Below, piece by piece: positions 9,299-20,900 of a stretch of DNA of 64,000 bases. The DNA comes from Hericium rajendrae (Eukaryota > Basidiomycota > Agaricomycetes > Russulales > Hericiaceae). The stretch covers positions 1,240,001 to 1,304,000 of the forward strand of contig CM065889.1 in the NCBI GenBank assembly GCA_033439255.1, written 5' to 3'. Position 1 is the first letter of the stretch. Each line of letters begins with the position of its first letter. A program made the position numbers and the translations under genes. The notes beneath the pieces are model-generated. The model did no database searches. It was not told where the DNA came from and was given only the letters and a program-made list of their open reading frames with translations.

Positions 9299-10412
9299 AT
9301 GTCCCAACGCAAGAAACCTCGTTTAATTGTGGCAGCCTCCGTTCCAGTTCCGTCGACCTCTTCATCATCTCTCTCGTCGCCTTCGTCACCAACCACACCT
9401 CTTGTTTTCTCCACTTCCAACAACAACCGCAATTTTCTTGCCCGGTCTTTTACAATTCGATGGCTCGCTAGTGGACGGTGTGGACAGCAAGCCAACACGA
9501 ATGTAATCTCCCTAGCTCCCAATGCAACCAGTATTGCAGTGCCATCCGGGTTGGAGTCCATGGTTGACATGCCAGTCGTGTCCAGTGACGTGTCAGTACC
9601 TTCCGACAACGTGTCAGTACTTTCCGACAACATGTCAGTCTCTCCTTCGGAGGCTGGGATGACAGCGACACCTGTCGGGAAGGTTATTAAAGAGCCAAGT
9701 CGAAATTCGAACTTGGTATGTATCGTTTGCATTACTTGTTCGTCTGATTGCATGGCTAACGCGCCCAGATAGAAAAAATTGCTGGTATGGCTGCCATTCT
9801 GCAATCAGTATCTCGATGAACTCCTACGGCACGACGGGTTGCGTTCTCAGGTATTGCCTAGCACTTGTAGCTCATGCAATGTCGATGACGCGGCGTACCG
9901 TTGCCTCGATTGCATCTCATCTACATGTATTTGCCAAGCGTGTATCGTCCGCGATCACGCCCGAACTCCGCTTCATCGCATAGAGGTACATCCACTAGTT
10001 GACGTTCAGGAACAATGTCTGACTCTTATTTTGCTAGAAATGGAATGGCTCTTTCTTTGAGAGAGCATGGTTGAGCACCCTCGGGTTGATCGTGCACCTC
10101 GGACATGAGGGCTTGTGTTGTCCATTACCTGCCGGCACTGTTCAGAGTCTACTTGTCATGCACACGAATGGCTTCCACGTCGTGTCCTGCAGCTTCTGTC
10201 GATGTTTCGAAGACACCAGTGGCACTCAGAACTTTGTTCAACTGCTTCATGCCGGGTGGTTCCCGGCGATGCCATCAACGCCATCGACTGCTTTTACCTT
10301 CGATGCTTTAGACCTCTTTCATGAGATGTCGCTCCAGGGCAAGACCAACATGTATGACTTCTACCTCAGCATTGAGCATTTGACAGATAACACTGGCTTA
10401 AACAAACCGGGC
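9299..10412 (+). pseudogene. KDZ transposase, part 1: N-terminus and CxC2 cysteine cluster
   Basis: Exons 9299-9715, 9773-9985 and 10038-10412, with introns of 57 and 52 nt. The N-terminus is Ser/Pro-rich and disordered. Exon 2 has WLPFCNQYLDELLRHDG, then the cysteine cluster (CSSC, YRCLDC, CICQACIVRDH) typical of the CxC2 region of Kyakuja-Dileera-Zisupton transposases. Exon 3 has ERAWLSTLGLIVHLGH and the conserved LQGKTNMYDFY and LTDNTGL motifs. It ends at a GTGAGT donor at 10413; the intron now contains the Y2 insertion, and the frame continues at 15447. Cut-and-paste DDE transposase by family. Confidence 0.85.
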
Positions 10413-10534
10413 GTGAGTGCAATTCCTTATTACGATTCCTTAGAATCGTTTACTCTATACCGCCTTTTTACGATTCCTTAGAATCGTTTACTCTATACCG
10501 CCTTTTCATAGTGAAAACGACACCAAAACGATGA

Positions 10535-10630
10535 CTATGCCCATTAGGCAGTTGGCTTATATAATCACACATCTTCAATCTAACGAGTTTGCAGGTTCAA
10601 TTCCAGCTCTGGCCAGACTTTTTCTTTTAC
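10535..10630 (+). other. tRNA-like (SINE-like) module 4
   Basis: AGGCAGTTGGCTTATATAAT (A-box-like), B-box GGTTCAATTCC at 10594-10604, then CAGCTCTGGCCAGAC and a T-run. This is the best preserved of the five modules. Confidence 0.45.
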
Positions 10631-10639
10631 ACTTTGTTT

Positions 10640-11080
10640 ACTGTAACTTGGTCAGTTCTTGACCAATTCACACATTCTCAAATGCACCAGAATCTACTCA
10701 TTTATCGCTTTCTAACCATATATTATGCATCTTGATCCATGCAGATCTTGCAGAATGCAAAGCATTCCTGTATTTTTTCCCCTAGTATGCTTGATCCTCA
10801 GCTAGCTCAGTCAGTTCTTGACTGATTCACCCATTCTTAGATGTATCAGAATTTACTCATTCATTGCTTTCTAGCCATATTTTATGCATTTTGATCTGTG
10901 CAGAACTCGTAGAACACGAAGTACTTCTGTATTTTTCCTCCTAGTATGCTTGATCCTTAGTTATCTCAATCAATTCTCCACCAATTCACTCGTTCTCAAG
11001 TGGATCGAATACTACTCATTTATAGCTTTTGAACCATATTTTTTGCATTTTGATCCATGCAGAACTCATAGAATGTGAAG
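10640..11080. repeat. Tandem repeat, same unit family as 560-1080
   Basis: Three to four diverged units containing TCTACTCATTTATCGC-like and GATCCATGCAGAACTC-like segments. Confidence 0.7.
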
Positions 11081-11088
11081 CACTTCAT

Positions 11089-11155
11089 CATGGTACAGCT
11101 GTACCATGGTTGTGATCACATAAGCACTTCACCATGGTACGGCCGTACCATGGTG
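11089..11155. repeat. Pair of perfect palindromes
   Basis: CATGGTACAGCTGTACCATG (11089-11108, 20 bp, perfect) and a related 26-bp perfect palindrome (11130-11155) centred on GGCC. They precede the B-box of module 5 (AGTTCAATTCC, 11220-11230), as palindromes also do in modules 2 and 3. Confidence 0.9.
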
Positions 11156-11159
11156 GTGA

Positions 11160-11250
11160 TCATGTGATGATTACATAATCAAAACTCGGTGGTGAAGTGT
11201 GAGTTCTCTTGAGTTTGCAAGTTCAATTCCAGTTCATGCCAGACTTTTTT
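11160..11250 (+). other. tRNA-like (SINE-like) module 5
   Basis: B-box AGTTCAATTCC at 11220-11230 followed by CAGTTCATGCCAGAC and a T-run. The sequence from 11250 to 11727 is AT-rich with no gene seen. Confidence 0.35.
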
Positions 11251-11727
11251 AATATTTTTTAATACTAAGAATAATATAATCAATGAGCAATTAGCATTAG
11301 TACAATGTCTACTCTTATAGTATATTATAAGTACAGAAATGCCTAGAAATCTATGATTTTGAAGACTGATTATATAATCAAAATTTCAGTTTTGAAGCAC
11401 CAGCAGTAAAGTCTTGCTTTCTCATGAGCTTTACATCCTGCATGCTTGTCATGTTGGCTGCAAAGCTCAACGGGTATCTCCAAGTCATCCGCTGAGTGGT
11501 TGACAGTTTGGAACCAGGAGGTACTTGACCCGGCGGCTCACCTTGGTCGTCTTGTATGTATCTAACTTGCTGAGCTGGCAGACTAATTTACTTATAGGTC
11601 TCTAAATCTGATACCAACTAAGGTATATTGAAGCTTATCAAAATGATATTGATAGCTGCTTCCAGATGAGGCCTTCTGAGCTATGCTAGCCTATCTGCCT
11701 AGTTGAAAATCAACCAATTATCATTAT

Positions 11728-12364
11728 TCTAATGATCTTGAGGTAAGTCCATCAATTCTCTGCCAATTCTCTTGTTCTAAAATGTGTTCAACTCTACTGA
11801 TTAATCGCTTTCCAGCCATGCTACATAGCCCCCAAACCATCCAGAACTCGAAAATCAAGACTCGAAATTGAGATTACCCCCTCAAGATCTTGACCTTGAG
11901 GTAAGTCCTTCAATTCTTCACCAATTCTCTTGTTCTAAAATGCGTTCAACTCTACTGATTAATCTCTTTCCAGCCATGCTACATAGCCCCCAAACCATCC
12001 AGAACTCGAAAATCAAAACTCGAAACTGAGATCTCCCCCTAAGATTTTGACCTTGAGGTAAGTTTGGCAGTTCTTCACCGATTTAATTGTTCTAAATTGC
12101 ATTGAAATGTACTGATTAATCGCTTTCCAGATATGCTACATAGACTCCATGCCATCCAGAACTCAAAAATCAAAACTCAAAACTGAGATCTCCCCCCCAA
12201 GATCTTGACCTTAAGGTAAGTCTGGCAGTTCCCCACCGATTTAATTGTTCTAAAATGTGCTGGAATGTACTGATTAATCACATTCCAGACATGCTACATA
12301 GACCCCAATCTGCCCAGAACTCAAAAATCAAAACTCGAAACTGAGATCTTCCTTTCAAGATCTT
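11728..12364. repeat. Four tandem units of about 156 bp
   Basis: Units begin GATCTTGACCTTGAGGTAAG and contain TACTGATTAATCGCTTTCC and GCTACATAG. Element X2 inserted in the last unit, splitting AGATCTTGACC, and the unit resumes at 15266. Confidence 0.85.
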
Positions 12365-15265
12365 CATCTGAGAAATTTAAATTTGACATAGCTGCAGGTT
12401 ACATTATAGGTGCTATCATTGAGCTATCAGAGCTATGAAGTTTGCTTATCCAGCTATGTAGAGCTATGAGAGCTATCATAGCCTACATAGCAGACAGTGT
12501 GACATTCATAGGGTTATCATAGCCTCCATAGCTTGTAGTCTGATATACATAGGGCTATCATGATTAACAAGGTGTGCTATGGCTACTATGATGCCTATGA
12601 TTACTACCACAAGTCAGATAAGCACCAGATATTACAAGTCAGAATTTATCATAATAAATTGTAATAAATCTACTACCATACATATATAAGCTAGTCGAGC
12701 TACTGCATAGGGCACAGGATGCGGAGGGCATGCAAGTCACTGTGGAGGGTGCAGGCACAGGTGCAAAGACAGCGCAGGCACACAAAAGACAGCATGTGCA
12801 TACAAAAGGTGGTGCGGCATGCACGAATGCCAGCACAGAGAGCACAGAGGTAGGCGTGGGCCGCACACAGCATACATGGTCCATGCACGGCAAGCTGGAC
12901 CATGTGTAGCTGCATGCGGGTGGCCATGCCCACAAATGGGGTCAGGGCTGCCGTGCATGCATGCAGGTTGTGTACATGCATGTGGGATGTTGCGCATGTA
13001 CGCAGAGCATCTGGAGGGTGCGGGGTGTTGAGCGGGCACGCGGGAGCATGCGCGCATGCAGGGCGTTGTAGGCAAGTGGCATTGAGTGTGAATGCTGGGT
13101 GTCGTGCATGCATTGTTGTGGGATGGGGTCTTGCAGTGCCGCCATGCACTGGCATCTGTGCACATGTGGAGGTGGAGCTGGACACGTGCGGGGGATGTCG
13201 GGCACGTGCAGGTGTCGAGCATGTGCAGGAGGCCTGAAGCAGGCCTGCAGAACATTCTGCATGCACGAAGAGGCACTGTATGGCACGTCACGCATGTGTG
13301 ATTGTTGTGCACCTGTGCAGATTGATGTGCACACACGCAGGGCATGTTGAGTTGAGCAGGTGCAGGAGCATACATGCAACCGGGCATGGCATGCATGTCC
13401 GAGGCATTGTGAGCAGGTGCAGGGTGTTGTGAGTGGGTGTGGGGGCTTGAGTGCATGGACAGGACATTGCAAGCGTGCACGGTGTTGAACATGAGCATGA
13501 GGCCTTGCAGGGATTGAGGCGAGCATGTGGGGTCGTGGCCGATAGGCATGAATGACGTCCGAGTCCCATTGCCATGGCAACGGGACTATGGTGCATGCAC
13601 ATGCACGAATGTGGGGCATGGGCGATGACGTGGCCTGTGTGCACATGTTGTTGACGTCGTGCAGATGACGTCACATGGTACACACATGCACGCATGCTGT
13701 AGCCTTGTGCATGCTGGTGCACGTGGAAGGAGATGGTGGTCGGAGGCATGCGCAGGGGTCGCAGCCTGTTGGAGTCAGGCATGGGGTGTACGAGCTGTGT
13801 GCAGGGCGTGGATGTGGCGTAGACAGGCCAAGGAAGGGGCGATGAGAGTGCAAAAAAGGCAGCAGGATCGTAGGATGGTAGCGCGAGGATGTGGGATCAA
13901 CAGAATAAAAGATATCGAGAGTGTCGCTTGAAAAATGATTGACACTCTCTTGATTAGTACGAAAAAATGATAAGAGGCTTTTTTTTTTACTCACCTAAGG
14001 CCCTCTAAGTATCTGCTAAAAAAACCATCCCAGCCGTATTGAAAACCAATAGAGAATGAAAGAAATGGAAGGAAGGAGGCTGGAGGAGGAAACACGAAGG
14101 AGGGGAAGGGAGACTGGTAAAAAGGAGTGAAGTCTCGACATGTTAAACTCGGTGCTTCAGCCACTGAATGAGCAAAGCTTTGTTGCTCGAGCCTCAGCAA
14201 ATCAAATAAACTTGTATAAATTCAACGAAAAAAGGGACAGTGATAGATTATACATTTAATTAGAATGTATGAGAACACTGTGTATCTACTGAACTGTGAA
14301 TCTGTGAGCAGCAGCATCAACGTAGTAAAGTCTGGCATCCAGTCTCTGCCACAACACTCGGCAAGCACCCAGCAACCACAAATTCCGATTCCATCTGGGA
14401 TTCCTATATAAGGCTGGCACGATGCACTTTACCTCTTGCTCTTTAACCCCCACCATCCCTTGCCACGTCAACACATTTGTTGTCATCATTTGCTCACTTG
14501 TCATCGTTTGCTCACTCATCATCATCATTTGCTCACTCGTCGTTGTCGTTTGCTCATTTTATTAATCATTGTTCTCTTCGTTGTTAAAGGTACGCTGTTA
14601 TTCTTAATTATCTTATAACTTATACTAATGTCTTCATACTTATTACACTACCATGTAGTCCTACTAGATAAGCTTGATTGTTTCTTATACTGATGTCTTC
14701 AAATTGTCTTGTAGATTTTCACTTTTTTGTTAATCTGGTAAGTCTTCATATATTATCTTTGTTATCTTCTAATACTCATGTCTTTTTTTATTTGTATCTT
14801 TTGCTTTTTGTAGTCATTGTAAGTTTGTTACCTTTTATAGTTCTGTAGTAGTCTCTGTAGCTATAGTAATGTTTTGTAATGAAATTGTTTGAGTAATATA
14901 ATTTATCCAATTTTCGATGTTTGTGACTGTAAGACATCAGACTATTGAATCTATAATATATTTATTTTATATGCTATTTTAGCATATTTGATAGAAGTAA
15001 TATAGAGTAGATAGAAATCTTACTAGCTAGATATAATATAATGATAGAGATATATTATATAGTTAATATAGCTTCTATAGTTATCTTATACTAGAATAAC
15101 TATGACAGCTATGATAGCTTATGCCCTATGCTATGACAGCTATGACAAGCTATGATAGCTTTGCATTGTTTACTTGACTGCTATGTATAAAAGAGGACAG
15201 CTATGGACCTAGAAAAGCTATGTAGCTAATATAGTGTTATATACCAGTAACATATTTCTCAGATG
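12365..15265 (+). mobile_element. X-family TIR element, copy X2 (2.9 kb)
   Basis: Ends CATCTGAGAAAT and its complement. The flanking TT (12363-12364 and 15266-15267) is a true 2-bp target duplication, because the target sequence is known from the neighbouring repeat units. It holds the GC-rich minisatellite (12690-13880, rich in GCATGC), hairpin 13917-13949, minus-strand mini-intron 13949-13994, TATATAAGG at 14405-14413, microexon 14715-14737 and AT-rich subterminal repeats. No transposase. Confidence 0.8.
14340..14480 (+). promoter_or_regulatory. Putative promoter of X2
   Basis: TATATAAGG at 14405-14413, followed by pyrimidine-rich sequence. Aligned in position and spacing with 4491 in X1 and 62596 in X3. 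Confidence 0.5.
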
Positions 15266-15446
15266 TTGACCTTGAGGTAGCTATAGATTTTATAGAGATT
15301 TATAATCAATCTGACAAGTGAGACTTTACATCATTTATGCACTGTTTCTAAATATAACTAACAATGAAAAAGGAATCGTATTGCCGTGCGAAGCATCGGC
15401 CCTCTTCCACCAAGTTATCTGTTCCCAGTTTCTGACATGCCCGTAG

Positions 15447-15844
15447 TCACGGTATAAGCAGTTTGCCCTTGTCGTGCGCCAATGGCGCCACCTTTTCATG
15501 TTGAAACGCGTAGGGTGTGGCCATGATCCCAGGGGTGCTCATGCTACCACGCCGGGTTCTCTTGCCATAGAGTGTCCTGCTTGTCCGCGGCCGGGCCACA
15601 ACCTTCCAGAGAACTGGGAAGAGGTCCCCAAAGATCAACAGTGAGTTTTTCTCCTTCTTTCCATTATTGTAACTGATCTTGGTGCAGGTGGTTGTACGAG
15701 GACATTGTGTCACTCGACGGAAACTTCAAAATGAAGCTTAAAGATCACGGGATTCAAGATATCGAACTGGCGCCGGGATGGGCATACTTCGTCGAAGAGA
15801 ATGCATATCAGGAAGTTCTTGCGTCGCACAATGAGCAACATGAG
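15447..15844 (+). pseudogene. KDZ transposase, part 2: metal-binding and first catalytic region
   Basis: Exon 15447-15640 begins SRYKQFALVVRQWRHL and carries the KDZ hallmark ECPACPRPGHNLPENW. Exon 15688-15844 carries LDGNFKMKLK, where the D corresponds to the first catalytic aspartate of KDZ enzymes (usually DxNFxLK), and GWAYFVEENAYQEVL. The phase agrees with part 1 (ends in GGC) and part 3 (starts ACT). The exon ends at GAG, which is also the site where the Plavaka element inserted; the AG is its 2-bp duplication. Confidence 0.85.
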
Positions 15845-15864
15845 CATCAGGAACCTTCAAAACT

Positions 15865-16560
15865 TTCTGATTTACCCTGCAGGCATCTGACTGTATCTGA
15901 CTGTATCTGCATGATCTGCAGCAGTTGCATCAGACACATCAGATACTCTCAGCTAGCATCAGCTACTCTCAGCTAGCTGCAGAATATTTAACCTAAAAAA
16001 AGTTACAGTAAGACTCAGATTTGATCATCTGCAGTCAGAAATGCTTTCTGATCACAGATTCAACATCTGATCTCAGATGATGCAGAAATTTTGTTATTAG
16101 CAGATATATAAGATTTTTATCAGAATTGTCATATTTTATCAGAATTTATCAGAATTGTCTCAGCATTTGTTCAGATTTGACTTTCAAAATCAGAGTCAAA
16201 GCAGATGCAAAAAGAAAAGGTTAAAAGTTCAGAAATTTTTATTCAAATTAGACTAATCAGCAAAGTTCACTTAGCTCAGATATTATCAGCAAAGTTTACT
16301 CAGCTCAGATACTATCAGCACAGTTCATTCAGATCAGATTAATCAGCAAAGTTTCATTTATATCAGACTAATCAGCAAAGTTCACTCAACTCAGATACTA
16401 TCAGCAAAGTTCATTCAGATCAGATTAATTAGCAAAGTTTACTCAGAAAAGAGTAATCAAGTAAGTAATTTAAGATCAGACTCATCAGAAAAGATTACTC
16501 AGATCAGCTCTTAGATTCAGACCAAGATCAGAAATGACTGCAGCTCTAGATTTTGCAGAT
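15865..16560. repeat. Left subterminal repeats of Plavaka
   Basis: Many copies of ATCAGCAAAGTTCA and CAGATACTATCAGC-type units, mixed with TCTGACTG motifs. Likely transposase binding sites, by analogy with CACTA subterminal repeats. 16560-16710 shows nothing else. Confidence 0.7.
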
Positions 16561-17847
16561 TAGAAGATGGTAAAATAAGTCAACTAAATGCCCATAGGGC
16601 TCAAAGTCCTGAAAGACAAGCATAGCAAGAAAAAGCATATAAGAGTGGTGAAAAGTGTGTAAAAGTCAAGAGTGAAGTGCCAAAAATGATAAAGTATAAC
16701 TTGCAGTAACCTACTCGCTCAAATTTCCCTGCAATGCAAGACGACGCTCAGAAGCAACCGATTGACGAGTTGGACCCGAAGATTGGCGATACTTAGGATT
16801 AAGATAGGGGGTCGCACTGGCAATAATCTTCTCCCACTTGACATCTGAGACTTGCCTAGTGCTGGCCACCCACTCTTGCGTGGTGGTGATCCACAACCCA
16901 GAATTGAACTGGCCACCTGCCTTGGCCCGATCGTCGAGTGAATCTCCACTGGTAAACTTGACAAGCCGCAAATATGCGCGCTCAACCTATCATGTGATCA
17001 GAGTTGAGCAGATATTTTTGAGACAACAAATACATACCGCACTCGTGGTCAGAGCTAGTGCTCCAATTGCTGGGGCAGACTGCCGAATCTCTGCCGGGAC
17101 TTGCTTAACATAGGTGAGATGAGCTTGAGCGAAGACCCTCAAAATTGCCTCAGCAAGAAAAGAGCCAGAGTATACCTGTACGAAAATAAGCCAACATTGC
17201 CTAATAAATCAGAAAAACTTACTGCTCCATCTACACCTTCCTGCTTCTCTGCATGGCTATAGATGAAGGGCACTCGGAGGTCCTCAGGACTGTTCTCCAT
17301 GCCTAACATCCAGCGCCCGAGCAAATCTTCATCTTCCACACCCTCGAGCTCTGAATGGAAAGCGATAGCACGTTGCGCATAAGACCCGAACTTGCTGCGC
17401 CAGTCATATGATCTCTGTTTCAGCTATAGGAATGTGAGCATTAAGAATTACAACAAGAAAAAGCATAAGAATTACGCACCAAACCAAGTACTACACCATT
17501 TTCCTCAACAACGTGAGGAATGTCCGGATAGACTGCATTCCACAGGCCCTGAGCTTCTGGGATGAAATCGGAGATGTTTGCCCAGGGCTGGTCGAGGGTT
17601 CCTAAGAAATCCTGCCACCTCGGGACATACTCCTTGCTGAACCGATCCTGAGTGCCCGGAGGCAGATCGCGAGTACTGAACTTGATGGCCATAGGATTTT
17701 TGCTGGCCAGACGTGGCTCATTCGGAACTTGCTCTTGATCACTGTTGTTGTCTTCGATATCAGCATCATCAGCTGCGAAATGTACCTGATAGTAGATAGC
17801 ATCTGTTAGCATTCGAGCAAATAACTAGATTAAGAAATAAAACTTAC

Positions 17848-17880
17848 CGCACGAGAGCTCGAAACGTTCGTATCATAAGT
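17848..17880 (-). other. 33-nt microexon, copy 1
   Basis: Minus-strand exon coding TYDTNVSSSRA, between a CTATGAG-type acceptor region and a GTAAGT donor. Two further copies: one split by the P-like element (17942-17949 plus 23281-23305) and one at 23365-23397. Exon and intron together form a tandem unit of about 93 bp. Confidence 0.75.
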
Positions 17881-17949
17881 CTATGAGAGTTAGCAATTGT
17901 TAGCATTCGAGCAAATAACTAGATTAAGAAATAAAACTTACAGCGCGAG

Positions 17950-20900
17950 CAAGAGGCCCCAGGGATTTTATTTCCCGACACGAGGCCCTGTTATCCAGGA
18001 TGTCCGAAATCCGTGACCACCCCCCTCCCTGTGTATTTTTTTTTTCTCAAACCTGCCGATTTTCCTTAGGGACCACCCCCCCTCCCCCTATATTTCATAG
18101 AATTCGAGAAATACATGAATTATCTAGGAAATTGTACCGCGTGCTCCTAAAGCGACACCTTCGCCTTTTTCGAACCACTCGGCCCCGCTGTACCACTCGA
18201 GTCAGCCTCGCAGCCAGATGGTCGTGCTCGCTTTGTGTTCACTTGCTTTGCACATGCCCGACTCTTTCCTTTTGACCCTTGGGTAAGTCCTAGATTGGTT
18301 AGTTCCTGTGGGGTAATTTGGCACCTCTCGAGGGCATGCGTGATCTCGTGTTCACTCGCATGTGGATGCTTATCCTTGATGTGAAGCTCTAAGTTGTAAG
18401 TCCATATGATCTGGCTTGAATCGAAGCCGTTACCGGGCTGGGGAATACAAAGAGGGCATTGAATAGGACGGTTTGTGCTGGGCCCACTCTTCGTGGTCTT
18501 CCCAGCGGCTTTCATCGAGAATTTGTAATAGCGTGGACAGTCGAGCGCTACGGGCACGAGAGTCTTTCGACTCGTCTTCAGTGTCACGGTACATGTCCCA
18601 AGACGACTGCAGAAGCCGCAATACTGTGCGTCTTTGCTAAGCTGTAAAGACGTGCTTGTAAATACGGTTAGTTATAACGACAGATTAAAACTCACAGATG
18701 CCTTCGCTTTTCCATCCTCAAACCCGAAGCGCACTGCCAAAAGGTGGGCTGCAACGTGGTCCCGCATCTTGCTGAGCTGAACAAGATCATCGCAAACGAA
18801 ACACTCCACCTCACCCTGGCTCGGTAGTCGCTCGATCACCTGCGCCGCCTCGTTGTTGACGAACGCGAACGACCCTAAAGACCCTAGGTAAGCATGCACT
18901 GCTAAGGTTCGTAGCGATGTTAACTTACCATCATGCCGTCTATATGGGAAACCTGTAGATACCGGTCGCGTTGGGATTGCATTCGCGTGAGGTGCGATAT
19001 CCAACCAGAGGCATTCCGTGAGAGCATCCAGCACTGACGTCTCGAAGTCAGGTGTTATGGGAGTCGACTCCGTCAAAGGCGGATTGACCGGACGAGTAAG
19101 GAATGCTGGCACATCAACAAGAAGAACCTTTTTTGACAGCTTCGTCCCAGGCTGAGGTACGAGGTTCTTCCCTGCGACTTTTTTTGACGTTGTGCCCTCA
19201 AATGCCTCCCACATACCGGTCCAGTGCCAATGTCCATTGCCATGAGGTTTGAGGGACAAGACTTGTCCTCGGAAATTGATCTTCGGGTTGGTGAGTTCAG
19301 CTAATGGGATTGCGGTAACAGTTCTGTCACCGTCCTTAATTATCGCCGTTATTCTTAGTATTGCCAAGGCCGCCTTATCGTCACAGCGCAGGAACGTCGC
19401 AACCATCTGTCCGATCATGAAGAGATCACCGGCAACATCATCGTTGTTGACCGAACCCTTAATGCCACCCCGCGTATACCCTCGAACACGGAGCAATCGC
19501 TCTGTCGACTTCAGCCCTTCATCGGCACCTAGAAGAAGACGGACAGCCGATGCTTTGTGAACCTGGCTGCCATCAATATCGAGCCACATCCCATCCTTGG
19601 CAAAGACCGTATCTGGGTCTTCTCCGATCTCTTCAGGTATGAAGTCCTCGAGCATCACCGTGTCGATTTCTGAGTCTGATTTTGGTTTGGCAGCTGTCAC
19701 GGTTGGCGTGTCTGTGTCCGATTCATCACCCATCTGTACGTCCAAGTCTGCTGTGGTCGTATTCGCATTGCTGTCTTCTGAATCCACCCGCAGTCCGACG
19801 TAGTGTCCTTCAGGACGGAGCATGTCGATCACAGGGTTGTCCGCCCCAATATCAAACTTGTATGTCTCTGCAGCACCCACTACACCGGCTTTGGATAAGA
19901 TGCTGACAGCTTCGCTGCGACCAGCATTCCATGTGGTAAGGAGGCTGACATTGCCGACAATCACGTCTCCCGTCCATGATGCGGGATTTGTATGGTCGAC
20001 TCCCTCTGACCCCTCCAGGCGCAAACGCCTATGGCCGCGATCCAACTCTGGATTGTCCGCAAAGATACGGCTCAGATCAGCAGATGCACCAGCACGGTCT
20101 GCCAGCTGCTGAATATCGACGTTTTGCTGATGTGTCATTGTTCGATAGTTTCCGAATTCTGATTCCAGCCTGTCGGAGCCTCTCTGACCAATGTAAAGCC
20201 CGACTTCAGGCGCAAGGATCTTCTGCTTCGCTACATCCCAGTACATGTTCTTGATAAGGGATTGTATATCGTAGTAAAGTTGACCAGGGCAGAACGAGCC
20301 TCCATTAGTACGCCATAGCTTGAACAGCAGATGCGCGCAAGTAGATAGCGATGTAAGTTGCTCCGATAATGACATTGATGGACTGATATACGGCTGGACA
20401 AGACTGCCAAGTAGTCTTCCGAGGACATACAGCGCAGGATGATTTGAATCCATTGAATCTAAAGTACTCAGTTGAGCAAGCGACATGAGTAGACGGACAG
20501 CCTTTGAAACATTTTGATGATCGCGCAAATCAAAGAGCGCCGATATCGTGTTCGCATCCATCTTTAGATCTCTAGAAAACACAGACCGAAGCAACGCAGG
20601 TTGTACATGAGTATTCATGATTAGAAATCCATCTGGCGCGCGAAGATGGCCTGCAAAGTCTGACAAGTATGGTGTTTATATCAGCGCTTCTCGATTACAT
20701 GTGAGAAAATGAACTTACTCTTAACTTTGTGCTTCAGATCCTTATCAGCGAGAATGTCCCTCTCTCCGCATTCGAGATTCATCAGACGCAGCGGCGCAAG
20801 GTATCTATGGATTGGTGACGATGCACCGAGTGTTCGAGACATCAAGATGAAGTGGAGAGCTGCTCGGTATGTCGCATCTCCATCTGTCGCAACATTCCAA

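Larger units (their letters stand above)
10430..15373. mobile_element. Composite repeat Y2 (inside a KDZ intron)
   Basis: It starts with the same TACGATTCC end as Y1, here as two 39-bp copies (10430 and 10469), and finishes with the same block AACAATGAAAAAGGAATCG. It carries tRNA-like modules, palindromes, the 150-bp repeat and the inserted element X2. The 40 bp after it (15374-15417) match exon 3 of gene Z rather than KDZ sequence, so the true right boundary is uncertain. The host intron is now 5,034 nt (10413-15446). Confidence 0.55.

Noticed and set aside
12639-13994. Several 100-270-codon frames rich in Cys, His and Met in X2
   Set aside because: Produced by GCATGC-rich low-complexity sequence; no domain and no matching frame in X1 or X3.
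16250-16480. CRISPR-like regularly spaced repeats (AGCAAAGTTCA)
   Set aside because: Spacing is irregular, repeats vary, there are no unique spacers, and the context is a fungal transposon end; they are subterminal repeats.
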